Origin: Alteromonas aquimaris | GTDB taxonomy: Bacteria; Pseudomonadota; Gammaproteobacteria; Enterobacterales; Alteromonadaceae | Assembly (NCBI RefSeq): GCF_026183695.1 | Contig: NZ_JAPFRD010000010.1 | Coordinates: forward strand, 351,694 to 415,693 | Direction of reading: 5' to 3' | DNA length: 64,000 nt | Translations under genes and position numbers: made by a program | Notes under the pieces: generated by a model | What the model was told of the DNA's origin: nothing | The model's database searches: none | The model's input: the letters and a program-made list of their open reading frames with translations, nothing else | Part shown: one piece after another, positions 1 through 9,357 of the stretch | Layout of the letters: the number at the start of each line of letters is the position of its first letter | Numbering within the stretch: the first letter of the stretch is position 1

Positions 1-178
1 GTTTAGCAGAATTAGCCTAACCTGGGGAAGGCTCCACTTCATTTCTTATGAAAGAGCCTTACCAGAGTCCCTTCTATTGAGTTAACGCTACCATCACAAA
101 GAACTAGCATAAGCCGCCTTCGCTCATCTGAGCGCAATTTAATTCAACTAGAATTCCCAAACGCAAATCAGCTCGTCC

Positions 179-196
179 TTCCCGCCCAGGCGGGAA
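179..196. repeat. Short GC-rich inverted repeat
   Basis: TTCCCGCC, a 2-base CA spacer, then GGCGGGAA form an 8-bp perfect stem. The sequence resembles the palindromic intergenic elements built around GGCGGGAA/TTCCCGCC that are scattered through many proteobacterial genomes. There is no T-run, so it is not an obvious terminator. Confidence 0.6.
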
Positions 197-266
197 CCTC
201 TTAAACGGAAGTTATAGACCCAAAAAGCACTTTTTAATTACCGAGGAGTAACAACCAGATCCTCCG

Positions 267-398
267 CCTGCGCGGAGGAAGACGGAATATAATACCTGCG
301 CGGAGGAAGACGGAATATAACACCTGCGCGGAGGAAGGAATATAATACCTGCGCGGAGGAATACGGGATCCAACGCCTGGGCGGGGGAAGACGCTGGC
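267..398. repeat. Tandem repeat array, about 4.5 copies of a 28-bp unit
   Basis: Units begin with CCTGCGCGGAGGAAGACGG and start at 267, 295, 323, 348 and 376. The first two are almost identical 28-mers. The third lacks 3 bases, and the fourth and the partial fifth have diverged. The flank at 259-277 (ATCCTCC-GCCTGCGC-GGAGGA) forms an inverted repeat, so the array looks like repeated arms of a palindromic intergenic element. A related single element lies at about 26814-26885. Confidence 0.85.
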
Positions 399-501
399 TT
401 TATGCAGATATATCAGAGAAGGTCGCTAAAAGGACGTGCTGTAATAACTAAATTCACTCGCGGTTAGTGCGTGTATATAGTTTACTACGACTCGCTAATG
501 T

Positions 502-2520
502 CTACAGTGTAAACCTTTCCACGGCGCGTTTGAGAGATTCGACCTGAGCGTCTAATCGCATGACGGATTCGTTTGATAAACGGGTACTTTCTGCGCTTGA
601 ATCGGCCAGGCTGACAATCGTATTCAGACTATCCGCCACATCGGCCAGTAACTTATCCTGCATACGCGTATCGTCAACGATATGGTGATTTATTTGACTG
701 AGTGCTTCGATAATTTTGCGGATGTCGTCTACTTGCTCACTTACCTGGCTGGTAATGGTGACTCCATCCTTAGCTTGTTCACGTCCAAGGTTGATGGCTT
801 TTACTGCTTGTGCGGCATCTTGTTGTACATTTCCTATCATCGATTCAATTTCTTCAGTTGAATCATGTGTTCTTGTGGCTAAGGTGCGTACTTCATCTGC
901 CACCACCGCAAACCCTCTACCTTGTTCCCCTGCTCGTGCCGCTTCGATAGCAGCATTCAGGGCCAGTAAGTTAGTCTGTTCTGCAATGGTTTTGATCACA
1001 TCTAAAATACTGCCGATATTGCGGCTGTTCTGATCCAAGCGATGGATGATAGTAGCAGACTCTTCGGCCTGAGAAGCCTGACTTTCAACCTGCCTACGGT
1101 TTTCCTGAACCAACTGAAAAATATGATCGCTTTGTTTTGATACCGAATTCAGCTTTTCCATCGCAAGATTAATTTGTTCTAGATTACTTCTGCTGGTGCT
1201 TTGCACATTTTCTGTATTCCTGGAGGTGAGTTGCACCTGTTCACGTTGCTGGTCAACATCCTGTAAACTTCGCTCTCCCATAGAAACACTTTCTTTGGTA
1301 ACGGCAATAAGCTGCTTTTCCTGTTTTAGAATATTACCAATAAGCTCACGCAGATTATCCGTTAAACTGTTTACTTTGCGTGCTAAATCGGAAAATTCGT
1401 CATTACCTTCGTCCCGCAACTTTTTAGATAGATCACCTTTACTCAACATGGTTAAACCACGATTTATTCTTGCAAGAGGTCTGGCTATACTGCGGGTTGA
1501 GATAACCGCCAGAATTGCTGCGGCAATGAGTCCAAAGACTGAAACAATGACATTTCTGACAAGGTTGTTTTGTACTGTTTCCAAGATGTCGTTCTGTCCA
1601 TCAAGGCTCGATTGACGGACGTTTTCAAACAAGGTATTGATATTTTCAAGGGCCACATTCAGGGCTTCAGAAGCTAATTCGCGATGGCGATTACTTGCTG
1701 CTATTTGCTCCAGCTTTTGCAATTGCAATGACACTAGACTGTTCTCTCCCTGCAGCCCATCCAGTAGCTGCTCATACTGTTCATTGAACATAGCCACAGT
1801 TCCACCATCATCCACATCTTGAGCTAATCTATTTAAATAATCCTTATCTACTTGCAAATTACTTAGTTGGTACTTTAAATCTTCCACAATGTTTTGCGTA
1901 ACTTGTTCGTCATTTGTCGTACCTAGCTCGCTGATAGCGGTATTCATCGTGAGCAGCTTATTGTCAATGGTTGTTCCAGCACCAATTAATGTATTTACCG
2001 TTGGGTCATCGCTATCCAGATAAGACAAGTCAAGCATCAGCGCACTCCCCTCGTCAGCAACACGCAACACTTCTTCTAACTTTGTCGCTAATTGCGCCTC
2101 TAACGTGAGCCGTTGTCCAATTGCTTCATACATCGCAACGCTTTCTTTTAAATACTTATCACTGGACGCGACCGCTGATTTTAGCGTATCGCTGGATTCG
2201 ATAAGAGAGACAAGTTGGTTACGTTGTTGAACAAAGGTTTCAGCTTTGGTTTCAAACTCATTGCGGTTACCAAGCAGTCCTTCTGCCGTTGATTCGTGAT
2301 ACCCGTTTGCGGTGATTCGAGCAAGATTAAGTATGTCGGTTTTAACTTCAACCATTTGCGCCTGCACGGGCATTTTTTCTTCTACCACCACCACAGCTGA
2401 CTGACGAATATCGTTCAAGCCAAAGTACGATAAAATACTGGTTAATAATAATAAGCAACCGAAAAGCGCAAATCCCAAGGTGATTTTTTTAACGACAGTT
2501 AACTGCATGCAATGTCTCAC
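502..2520 (-). CDS. Methyl-accepting chemotaxis protein
   Basis: A transmembrane chemoreceptor that senses a ligand outside the inner membrane and controls CheA/CheW. The 672 residues read in the usual order: first membrane helix at about 13-33, a long helical periplasmic domain at about 34-320, second membrane helix at about 322-343, a HAMP domain at about 344-398, then the cytoplasmic signalling coiled coil. Its hairpin tip carries the family signature with [16 protein letters not shown] near residue 530. The GTG start at 2520 is chosen because AGGAAA lies 8 bases upstream; an ATG four codons in (2508) has no such site. The ligand cannot be told from sequence. No CheW-binding pentapeptide is obvious at the C-terminus. 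It stands alone, so che genes must lie elsewhere. Confidence 0.93.
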   Translation of the reverse strand: MRHCMQLTVVKKITLGFALFGCLLLLTSILSYFGLNDIRQSAVVVVEEKMPVQAQMVEVKTDILNLARITANGYHESTAEGLLGNRNEFETKAETFVQQRNQLVSLIESSDTLKSAVASSDKYLKESVAMYEAIGQRLTLEAQLATKLEEVLRVADEGSALMLDLSYLDSDDPTVNTLIGAGTTIDNKLLTMNTAISELGTTNDEQVTQNIVEDLKYQLSNLQVDKDYLNRLAQDVDDGGTVAMFNEQYEQLLDGLQGENSLVSLQLQKLEQIAASNRHRELASEALNVALENINTLFENVRQSSLDGQNDILETVQNNLVRNVIVSVFGLIAAAILAVISTRSIARPLARINRGLTMLSKGDLSKKLRDEGNDEFSDLARKVNSLTDNLRELIGNILKQEKQLIAVTKESVSMGERSLQDVDQQREQVQLTSRNTENVQSTSRSNLEQINLAMEKLNSVSKQSDHIFQLVQENRRQVESQASQAEESATIIHRLDQNSRNIGSILDVIKTIAEQTNLLALNAAIEAARAGEQGRGFAVVADEVRTLATRTHDSTEEIESMIGNVQQDAAQAVKAINLGREQAKDGVTITSQVSEQVDDIRKIIEALSQINHHIVDDTRMQDKLLADVADSLNTIVSLADSSAESTRLSNESVMRLDAQVESLKRAVERFTL

Positions 2521-2959
2521 TCATGTTGTTTCCTATTTCCACTTTTTATTATGAGTTGTCGGGTGGAAACGAATTTACTTTTCTTTACGTTACCCGACTA
2601 ATTAAAGCAGACGGCTGCTAGTAAATAAGTCACGTAAACGGATAAAGTTAATACAAGTATACGCGCACGAATTTATTCGCCATATTAGGCCTGAATTAGT
2701 TTTCTGGTTGTGCACGATTGGATATTAAAATACCCAAAACTTATACCACAAAAAATACAGCTTTATTAAAGTTATCGTAACTTTTTTATAAATCTTAAGA
2801 AACATTCGGCGATTTAATCATCTTTTTCACACCGCTTACTCGCCATCAACGAGCGTGCTAATTTTGAGCAGTTGTCATTTTCTGGGCGGCTTTTACTTCC
2901 AAATCTGACCAAGTTACCTATAATAGAAGCTATCTTTAAGCAGCCAGCTATTACAATCT
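2521..2959. other. Divergent intergenic region between chemoreceptor and fur
   Basis: AT-rich and without a convincing gene. It must hold promoters for both divergent neighbours. I looked for a classical 19-bp Fur box (GATAATGATAATCATTATC type) in front of fur and did not see one, so autoregulation by Fur is not evident here. Confidence 0.4.
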
Positions 2960-3385
2960 ATGGATCAAAATAAAGAATTAAAAAAAGCGGGACTAAAAGT
3001 TACCCTTCCAAGATTGAAAATTTTGCAAATTCTCCAAGAACCGGAAAACCAACACATTAGCGCTGAAGATGTGTATAAAATTTTGATCGAACACGGGGAA
3101 GAAATTGGGCTGGCAACGGTATACCGCGTGCTAAACCAATTTGATGATGCAGGAATCCTCAATCGTCACCACTTTGAAGGCGGTAAATCAGTCTTTGAGA
3201 TTAGCCATAAAGCACATCATGATCATCTTGTCTGTTTAAAGTGTGGCAAAGTTATAGAATTTGAAGACGACATCATCGAGCAACGCCAAGTAGAAGTGGC
3301 CAAGAGAAATAATATGACTCTCACTCACCATAGTCTTTATTTATATGGTGAATGCAATCTCGGCAATTGTGAAGAGCAAGATTAG
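2960..3385 (+). CDS. fur: Ferric uptake regulator Fur
   Basis: Iron-responsive transcriptional repressor, cytoplasmic dimer. The 141 residues match Fur closely: an N-terminal winged helix (about 1-80, with the ATVYRVLNQFDDAGI recognition region), then the metal and dimer domain with HKAHHDHLVC and the CLKCGK pair. A second Cys pair (CNLGNC) near the C-terminus would complete a structural zinc site. The length is slightly shorter than the E. coli protein (148). No strong ribosome binding site precedes the ATG, but the N-terminus (MDQNKELKKAGLKVTLPR) aligns well with the family start. It is monocistronic and ends in a strong terminator. Confidence 0.97.
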   Translation: MDQNKELKKAGLKVTLPRLKILQILQEPENQHISAEDVYKILIEHGEEIGLATVYRVLNQFDDAGILNRHHFEGGKSVFEISHKAHHDHLVCLKCGKVIEFEDDIIEQRQVEVAKRNNMTLTHHSLYLYGECNLGNCEEQD

Positions 3386-3401
3386 TCAGTTTCTTTCTAA
3401 T

Positions 3402-3432
3402 AAAAAGCCTGCTCATGAGCAGGCTTTTTTTA
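3402..3432. terminator. Bidirectional terminator between fur and dat
   Basis: A perfect 20-base palindrome (AGCCTGCTCA/TGAGCAGGCT, 3406-3425) is flanked by an A-run on the left and a T-run on the right, so it can end transcription from both convergent genes. Confidence 0.92.
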
Positions 3433-3456
3433 TGTATTGATCAATGAAAACAAATC

Positions 3457-4320
3457 TTAGTTAAATTTATAGCGATCGTACGCGAGCAACGCTTTGCGCC
3501 AAAGCGGCCCAGGCTTTCCATCTCCAATCAAATTATCATCAACGCTTACCACGGGCGCCACCTCTTTACTCGAGCTGGTTAGCCAAATTTCGTCAGCATT
3601 CATTAATTTTTCAGTTGAAATAGTTACTTCTTCAACTTGGATATTTTCATTAATTAAACTTTCGATGAGCAGCTTTCGAGTAATCCCCGGTAACAGCTGA
3701 TTATCCAGCGGGGGGGTCCTTACAATACCCTGTTCTACAATAAACACGTTACTCGTTGTGGCTTCGGTTATTTCGTTTTGGTGGTTAAACAATATAGATT
3801 CGTGCTTACCATCTCGTTTTGCTTCCTGAAAATGCAAAACGTTCCCTAATAATGACGTTGACTTGATATGACAACGCTGCCAGCGCAAATCTTTCGCTAA
3901 TGAAACATGTAACCCCTTAACTTCATCAGGGTGCGCCGACTGTGAAGGTGGTATCCGAAAAGCAAACGCGAATACCGTTGGCGTTAAATTCTCACTGTAG
4001 CCATGATTACGGGTCATTTCCATCCCCCGGCTAACATGAAGGTACACGCCAATGCTGGGCCCCAAATGCGCGCCATTTTTATCTAACAAAGACTGAATAA
4101 CCCTCTGCCAGCTTTCACGATCAAAAGGATTCTCTATTTCCAATGCTCGTAACCCATTTTCCATGCGTTGCATATGAGCAGAAAAGCCCACTATTCGCCC
4201 GCCAAAGCTCGGTATAACCTCATAAATACCATCTCCAAATAAAAACCCTCTATCCATCGGGGATATTTTGGCTTCACTCAACGGCAAATACTGGTGGTTT
4301 AAAAATGCTATAGTCGTCAT
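3457..4320 (-). CDS. dat: D-amino acid aminotransferase (class IV PLP enzyme)
   Basis: Transfers an amino group between D-amino acids and 2-oxo acids. This would give D-glutamate or D-alanine for the cell wall, or degrade D-amino acids. The 287 residues are the family length. The PLP lysine sits in HIKSTSLLGN (about residue 153), close to the D-AAT pattern, and the N-terminal GDGIYEVIP and C-terminal LPGITRKLL motifs are class IV hallmarks. It is the last gene of the pxpA-pxpB-pxpC-dat run, 12 bases after pxpC, so it is probably co-transcribed. A branched-chain aminotransferase or aminodeoxychorismate lyase is less likely. A separate pabC lies at 32.3 kb. Confidence 0.85.
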   Translation of the reverse strand: MTTIAFLNHQYLPLSEAKISPMDRGFLFGDGIYEVIPSFGGRIVGFSAHMQRMENGLRALEIENPFDRESWQRVIQSLLDKNGAHLGPSIGVYLHVSRGMEMTRNHGYSENLTPTVFAFAFRIPPSQSAHPDEVKGLHVSLAKDLRWQRCHIKSTSLLGNVLHFQEAKRDGKHESILFNHQNEITEATTSNVFIVEQGIVRTPPLDNQLLPGITRKLLIESLINENIQVEEVTISTEKLMNADEIWLTSSSKEVAPVVSVDDNLIGDGKPGPLWRKALLAYDRYKFN

Positions 4321-4332
4321 ATGATTTTTTTC

Positions 4333-5283
4333 TTATAAACTCTCTGTTAAATAGCGTACTCTTTTAGACCTAGCGAGCAGCCAGTTGGTTCGCGCATCAT
4401 CCGCTGCGCGCTCTTGGAAACACACTACACCATCGACCGGGGTTTGCACTAATCGCGGTATATCATAAGGTGCAACACAGCCTATTTTAGGGTATCCACC
4501 CAGGGTCTGGCGATCTCTTAGCATGATGATAGGCTGACCATCGGAAGGAAATTGAATAGCCCCAAAATTTATCCCTTCTGAACGCATATTGCTTATCTTA
4601 GAGGACACCGCTGGTCCTTGTAGACGGTACCCCATGCGATTAATATCTGAGGTGACTTTATAATCCGCAGAAAAAAACCGTCTACGCGCTAACGGTAGAA
4701 ACTCCTCAACCTGGTAACCCGGTATGACATCAATGGGTTTCATAGAATCGTAAGCAGGTATCAGCCAGGCGGGCACTTCTTTGCTCTCGATGCTACCTAC
4801 TCTGATAGGAATAGTATCACCCGTCACCAGGGGTTTACCATTTCCGTGTAAGCCGCCTATGCCTTCTCGCATGACGGTGCACACGCTGCCCATTACATGT
4901 TTTAGCAGCCATTTTCCGCCCAAGGCGACATACATTTTTGCCGTCGGGCAGTCCGCAGAGATCACTACCTTATCTGCTGGCACCACCGCATGCGTTTTCC
5001 ACGAAGAACACTCCTCTCCATTGATCACCACTTTTACTGCGGGGCCCGTGACCGCGATTGCCATTGAGGCGTTAACCGTAAACGCGAGTGATCCAATGCA
5101 TTCAAGTGTTGGTTCGGACTCCTCATTGCCACACAACCAGTTAGCCCAAAAATAAGCCTCCTCATCCATTGGGCCAGCTTCAGAAAATCCCCGTTCCTGC
5201 CCGTAGAGTCGCCCCTTATCGACAATAATTGCACATAAACCGGGGTCATCAATGACAATTCCAATAGGCAATTTATTTGTCAC
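4333..5283 (-). CDS. pxpC: 5-oxoprolinase subunit PxpC (KipA / biotin-dependent carboxyltransferase-like)
   Basis: Large subunit of the ATP-dependent PxpABC 5-oxoprolinase, which opens 5-oxoproline (pyroglutamate) to glutamate in the cytoplasm. The protein shows family sequences such as IVDKGRLYGQERGFSEAGPMD near the N-terminus and QTLGGYPKIGCV towards the C-terminus. The reading frame stays open upstream, but a GTG at 5283 preceded by GAGGAG at the right distance gives 316 residues, the normal length. This start overlaps the pxpB stop by 11 bases, which suggests translational coupling. Family relatives include the urea amidolyase C-terminal part, but the pxpA-pxpB-pxpC context makes 5-oxoprolinase the best call. 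Confidence 0.9.
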   Translation of the reverse strand: MTNKLPIGIVIDDPGLCAIIVDKGRLYGQERGFSEAGPMDEEAYFWANWLCGNEESEPTLECIGSLAFTVNASMAIAVTGPAVKVVINGEECSSWKTHAVVPADKVVISADCPTAKMYVALGGKWLLKHVMGSVCTVMREGIGGLHGNGKPLVTGDTIPIRVGSIESKEVPAWLIPAYDSMKPIDVIPGYQVEEFLPLARRRFFSADYKVTSDINRMGYRLQGPAVSSKISNMRSEGINFGAIQFPSDGQPIIMLRDRQTLGGYPKIGCVAPYDIPRLVQTPVDGVVCFQERAADDARTNWLLARSKRVRYLTESL

Positions 5284-5974
5284 TTGCAATCTCCTCAAAC
5301 TGTTCCTGCGTGATCGCAAAAAAAGTAACGTGATCTCCCACGGCAAATTCAGGTAAATCTCCGGGATCGTTTAAATTATGGTACCACGGGCAAAGGCCCA
5401 ATAAATTCCATCCTCCTGGCGAACTAAAGGGATAAATAGCAGTTTGTCTTTCGGCAATTGCGACAGCGCCTTGCGGGACTTTTTTACGAGGGGTGGCCAG
5501 TCGCGGGCAAATGAGTTCATCCGGTAACTCTCCCATATAAGCAAAACCTGGCGCGAACCCTACCGCAAATACCTGGAAAGTATGGGTGGTATGCAGGTCG
5601 ATAATTTCTTCTCTTTCTAGCCCAGTATGATTTTTTATTTGTTCAAAATCATCCGTTTGGGGTGCACTATACCAAACAGGAATTTGGTGATGTGAGCTCT
5701 CTTCATGCATAGTCGTTTCGACTGCAAGTTCGGCAAGGTATCGGTAGACAAAGTGGCTATCAACCCTGAAACAATCGAAACATACCAGCAATGAATCGTA
5801 CGCTGGAACTACCGATCTAATCCACTTAGGCTGAGCGGTGGTTATGGCGAGTAAATACTGCTGAACGCGTTGATTTGCCAGTAGTGGATCCCCGGAAAAA
5901 TAGACAATCATGCCGTCAATCCCAGCATGCTCAATTTTTCTCACGTGTTTAAATAATTTCATTCCAACATTCAC
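5273..5974 (-). CDS. pxpB: 5-oxoprolinase subunit PxpB (KipI / allophanate hydrolase subunit 1 family)
   Basis: Second subunit of the PxpABC 5-oxoprolinase. The 233 residues show the family core FAPGFAYMGELP, then TPRKKVPQGAVAIAERQT and the SSPGGWNLLG stretch. The annotated GTG start overlaps the last base of the pxpA stop codon (TAGTG). An ATG four codons downstream (5962) is an alternative, and neither has a strong ribosome binding site, which suits coupled translation. The Bacillus relative KipI inhibits a sporulation kinase, but the genomic context here is that of the enzyme. Confidence 0.9.
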   Translation of the reverse strand: MNVGMKLFKHVRKIEHAGIDGMIVYFSGDPLLANQRVQQYLLAITTAQPKWIRSVVPAYDSLLVCFDCFRVDSHFVYRYLAELAVETTMHEESSHHQIPVWYSAPQTDDFEQIKNHTGLEREEIIDLHTTHTFQVFAVGFAPGFAYMGELPDELICPRLATPRKKVPQGAVAIAERQTAIYPFSSPGGWNLLGLCPWYHNLNDPGDLPEFAVGDHVTFFAITQEQFEEIASDK

Positions 5975-6720
5975 TAGACAGCTGTGTCAGGATTGTCTAT
6001 TAGATGACGCAGGGCTTGCGCCATCTTTATTGCATCGTGGGTGTCACCATGGACACAAAGCGTTTCAGCGTGCAGCAACAGACTATTGCCACTCTCAGTA
6101 ATAACACATCCTTCCTGTATAAGTTTTTTACTCTGTTGTAAGGCTTTCTCGAATGACAGAACCGCGTGTTTCTCACGACGTGAAACCAGTGCACCCTGGT
6201 CGGTGTAGCAACGATCAGCAAAGGCTTCGAAACGTATAGTCACCCCTTTATCAAGCCCCTCCTTTTGAAATAAGTTGAAATCTGGGTGGGCTGGCATAAC
6301 CAACTCTAAGTTAGCCCCTTTAAAATTGGCCACTGCATCCATGACCGCATGGCGGACTAAGGGTAACCTCAACATATCGTTGTAAAGCGCACCATGGGGT
6401 TTTACGAAAGAGATAGCGATTTCCTCACATACGGCCATACCATGCAACGCACTTATCTGATAGTGCAACATGGCAATTATCTCCTCGGCGTTCATCGCCA
6501 AACTTCGTCTACCGAATCCCTGCAGATCAGGATACGCGGGGTGCGCGCCCACCTCCACATTGTGCAGTTTTGCTAGCCTTAGCGCCTGTTGTATCGCTAA
6601 CGGGTCGCCAGCATGAAAACCGCAGGCTATATTTGCCTGGTCGATTATCGGCATAATTGCCTCCTCCACCGGCATTCTCCATGCACCAAAACTTTCACCC
6701 AAATCACAATTTAATTTCAT
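5974..6720 (-). CDS. pxpA: 5-oxoprolinase subunit PxpA (LamB/YcsF family)
   Basis: Third subunit of the 5-oxoprolinase complex. The 248 residues begin with MKLNCDLGESFG and continue with ANIACGFHAGDP, EVGAHPAYPDLQGFGRR and VKPHGALYND, all hallmark blocks of the LamB/YcsF family, which has a deformed TIM-barrel fold. It is the promoter-proximal gene of the four-gene minus-strand unit. The promoter must lie in the 57-base gap to the divergent cvfB-like gene. Confidence 0.93.
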   Translation of the reverse strand: MKLNCDLGESFGAWRMPVEEAIMPIIDQANIACGFHAGDPLAIQQALRLAKLHNVEVGAHPAYPDLQGFGRRSLAMNAEEIIAMLHYQISALHGMAVCEEIAISFVKPHGALYNDMLRLPLVRHAVMDAVANFKGANLELVMPAHPDFNLFQKEGLDKGVTIRFEAFADRCYTDQGALVSRREKHAVLSFEKALQQSKKLIQEGCVITESGNSLLLHAETLCVHGDTHDAIKMAQALRHLIDNPDTAV

Positions 6721-6777
6721 AAATGTTCAGCTTATCCCTACATTTAGTTATCATTGCATGCGTAATTCTATCCACAT

Positions 6778-7641
6778 ATGGCCCTTATGATAAACATTGG
6801 CAAGATGAATCGACTAACAGTTTCTGCTGAACTCCCCTTTGGCTTTCACCTTTCTACGCCCGAGGAAGCAGATCGTTTAGTTACATTGATGATTGAAGAT
6901 GCACCCGCTAACATAAAACAAGGGGATGAAGTCGATGTGTTTGTTGGCACTGATGAACACGGCGAACTGATTGCTTTTCCCACCGCTCCCAGAGTGATGC
7001 TTGACGAAGCAGCTGTGCTTACGGCCGTTTCCGTGACTGACTTTGGTGCTTTTTTCGATTGGGGGCTTGCAAAAGATCTACTCGTAAAACCCCGTCAACA
7101 GGAATTCCCAATCCATCAGGGCATGCGTTGCCTAGTTCACGTTTACCTGGATGAGCAAACGGGCAGAATAATGGGTGCCACACGTCTTCACCCATTTTAT
7201 CAGGAGCAGAACCATTACCTCAAAGAAGGTGATGAAGTGCGCTGTCAGGTTTATGCCAAGACCCCGCTTGGCTACAAGATACTCATCAATCAGAACTGTC
7301 TGGGCTTAATTTTTCAAAGCGATGCTTTTAAGCCCTTGCAAATTGGCGATGAAACAGCGGGCTTTATTAAAACAATTCGCGAAGATGGTAAAATTGATGT
7401 GGCTTTACAACCCAAGTTGCACAAAGGTCGAGCGAGTTTAGAACAACAGATTCTTGATGATTTAGATGCCCATGGAGGCTTCTCAACAATAACCGACAAA
7501 AGCCCTGCTGATGATATCTATAAGCGGTTCAATGTGAGCAAGGGAGCCTATAAAAAGGCGCTTGGGTCGTTATATAAACAACGCCGCATAACAATCAATC
7601 CAAACATGATAAAACTTAACCAGGAAACTGCGAAAAAATGA
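6778..7641 (+). CDS. S1-domain RNA-binding protein, CvfB/YitL family
   Basis: A cytoplasmic RNA-binding protein of the CvfB family, which has several S1-type beta-barrels followed by a winged helix. The 287 residues start with the family block IGKMNRLTV, contain S1-like segments at about 65-130 and 140-215, and end in a winged-helix-like region (DDIYKRFNVSKGAYKKALGSLYKQRRI). In Staphylococcus CvfB affects virulence gene expression; a role in this organism is unknown. The ATG at 6778 is taken, and the ATG at 6787 is equally possible since neither has a clear ribosome binding site. The stop overlaps the start of the next gene (ATGA). Confidence 0.88.
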   Translation: MALMINIGKMNRLTVSAELPFGFHLSTPEEADRLVTLMIEDAPANIKQGDEVDVFVGTDEHGELIAFPTAPRVMLDEAAVLTAVSVTDFGAFFDWGLAKDLLVKPRQQEFPIHQGMRCLVHVYLDEQTGRIMGATRLHPFYQEQNHYLKEGDEVRCQVYAKTPLGYKILINQNCLGLIFQSDAFKPLQIGDETAGFIKTIREDGKIDVALQPKLHKGRASLEQQILDDLDAHGGFSTITDKSPADDIYKRFNVSKGAYKKALGSLYKQRRITINPNMIKLNQETAKK

Positions 7642-8045
7642 GTACCATGCAAGCACAAGTTAAATGGGACAAAGATCTTACCTTTACCGGACAAACCGAC
7701 TCAGGTTATAAAACGGTGATGGATGGCAGCGGACAAGCCGTGTCACCGATGGAGTCAGTATTGGTTGCTACAGGTGCATGTTCAAGTATCGACGTCGTAG
7801 ACATATTGAAAAAAGGACGTTTTGAAATCAATCACTGCGAATGTGAGCTACGCGCAGAACGTGCTGATTCACCGCCAAAAGTTTTCACGAAAATTCACGC
7901 ACATTATAAGGTTGAAGGAACGGGCTTGACAGACAAGGCTGTGGCACGAGCTGTTGATTTGTCTGTTGAAAAATACTGTTCGGTAATGTTGATGCTGAAA
8001 GATGCAGTAAAAATCTCAACATCCTATGAAATTATCACCACTTAA
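7638..8045 (+). CDS. OsmC family protein (YhfA-like)
   Basis: A small thiol-dependent peroxidase-fold protein. The 135 residues contain the two conserved cysteines of the OsmC/Ohr fold, in ATGACSSIDVVDIL and EKYCSVMLML. The sequence resembles the YhfA subgroup of unknown substrate more than Ohr or OsmC itself. Its ATG overlaps the stop of the cvfB-like gene by four bases, so the two are translationally coupled. Confidence 0.87.
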   Translation: MSTMQAQVKWDKDLTFTGQTDSGYKTVMDGSGQAVSPMESVLVATGACSSIDVVDILKKGRFEINHCECELRAERADSPPKVFTKIHAHYKVEGTGLTDKAVARAVDLSVEKYCSVMLMLKDAVKISTSYEIITT

Positions 8046-8237
8046 CTAATTTGGTGATAAACACCATCATTTGGCGAAATCAGCTATCTTTGTGTCTAAG
8101 CTGATTTCCACCCCCCTTCTCGAATATACGTAACCCGTTGATTTAATATAGAAATATTAATAACTACATCTATGGCACAGCGAATGCTATTTGGTGTTAT
8201 TCATATTATATGACACTAAAACGTAAAGGTTACGTCC

Positions 8238-9323
8238 ATGGATAAGCCACTAACTAAGATAACTAAAGCAATTCTGTTTAGCGCCCTTTTCACCTCCCCC
8301 TTCCTTCTTACTGGTTGCGGTAATGCTGATGCCACCTTATCCGCTGAATCGGCAAAAGCTGAAGAGCAAAAAGTGCTGTCGATTCCGGTGGAGGTGTATG
8401 AAGCTCGACTAGGCAAAATTGCTTCAAATTACACCACAACCGCTATCCTTGAAGCCAAAGAAGAAGCATTTGTTGTGGCACGTGCGTCGGGCATTATTGA
8501 AAACATCTACGTAGAAGAAGGTGATTACGTAGAAAAAGGCCAGGTTCTTGCTCAGCTCGACCCTAATCGTTATGAGTTGAGTCTTAAAAAGGCCCGCGCT
8601 GATTTAAGAGGCATTGAGCAAGAGTTGGCCAAAATAGATAAGGTATATTCAAAAAAGCTCGTCAGCGATGATACCTATGACAAACTCTCTGCCCAATATG
8701 AATCGATTAAAGCAACTGTCAAGTTAGCGGAACTGGATCTGAAAGAAGCCACTATTGTTGCGCCTATCAGTGGATATATCGCTGAACGCAATGCCAAGGT
8801 AGGTAACCTTACTGAGTCATTTCAACGCGAACGCATGTTCCATATTGTCCAACAAGACATATTTCAAGGTGTCGTATATCTACCAGAGAGTGAGTTACCA
8901 AGGATCCGCAAAGATCAACAGGCTTCGCTTATCGTACCCGCTTTAAGTAGCACTGCTATCCCCGCATATATTGAACGCATCAGCCCGGTCATTGACGCCA
9001 AAACAGGTACATTTAAAGTCACTTTAAATGTACCAAACGAAAATTCGCAGCTGATGGCAGGAATGTTTACTGAAGTAGCAATCAATTACGATACGCACGA
9101 AAATGCGACGTTATTGCCTCGCCAGGCAATAATTTCAATCGATAACACGAATAGTGTGTTTGTCGTAGAAGATGGCGTGGCAAAAAAACGTGACGTTACA
9201 CTGGGTTATGAAGAAGGCAATACCATAGAGATCTTATCTGGGGTAAAACACTCAGAACGCGTTGTTACTGTTGGTCATCAGAATCTAAAAGACAGTGCGC
9301 CTGTTGAAGTGGTAAGCAGCTAG
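8238..9323 (+). CDS. RND efflux periplasmic adaptor (membrane fusion protein), lipoprotein
   Basis: Periplasmic adaptor that links an inner-membrane RND pump to an outer-membrane channel. The N-terminus is a lipoprotein signal with lipobox LTGC (Cys 27). The order then matches the MFP family: beta-barrel and lipoyl half (IENIYVEEGDYVEKGQVLAQLDP, about 85-110), alpha-helical hairpin (about 112-165), second lipoyl half (ATIVAPISGYIAERNAKVG), then barrel and membrane-proximal domain. It is the first gene of a three-gene operon with two RND pumps. The substrate is unknown. Confidence 0.93.
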   Translation: MDKPLTKITKAILFSALFTSPFLLTGCGNADATLSAESAKAEEQKVLSIPVEVYEARLGKIASNYTTTAILEAKEEAFVVARASGIIENIYVEEGDYVEKGQVLAQLDPNRYELSLKKARADLRGIEQELAKIDKVYSKKLVSDDTYDKLSAQYESIKATVKLAELDLKEATIVAPISGYIAERNAKVGNLTESFQRERMFHIVQQDIFQGVVYLPESELPRIRKDQQASLIVPALSSTAIPAYIERISPVIDAKTGTFKVTLNVPNENSQLMAGMFTEVAINYDTHENATLLPRQAIISIDNTNSVFVVEDGVAKKRDVTLGYEEGNTIEILSGVKHSERVVTVGHQNLKDSAPVEVVSS

Positions 9324-9357
9324 TTAGCATCAGATAATAATACTTGGAGCCAGAACC

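Larger units (their letters stand above)
1..501. other. Non-coding stretch before the chemoreceptor
   Basis: No gene is visible here. The stretch is the region downstream of the minus-strand chemoreceptor. Its notable contents are an 18-base near-perfect inverted repeat at 179-196 (TTCCCGCC/GGCGGGAA) and a tandem array at 267-398, both annotated separately. Confidence 0.6.

Noticed and set aside
716..1822. Plus-strand frames opposite the chemoreceptor
   Set aside because: They lie wholly inside the receptor gene on the other strand and have no start signals or family sequence.
8049..8066. TGGTG/CACCA hairpin after the OsmC-like gene as terminator
   Set aside because: Only 5 bp with no T-run.
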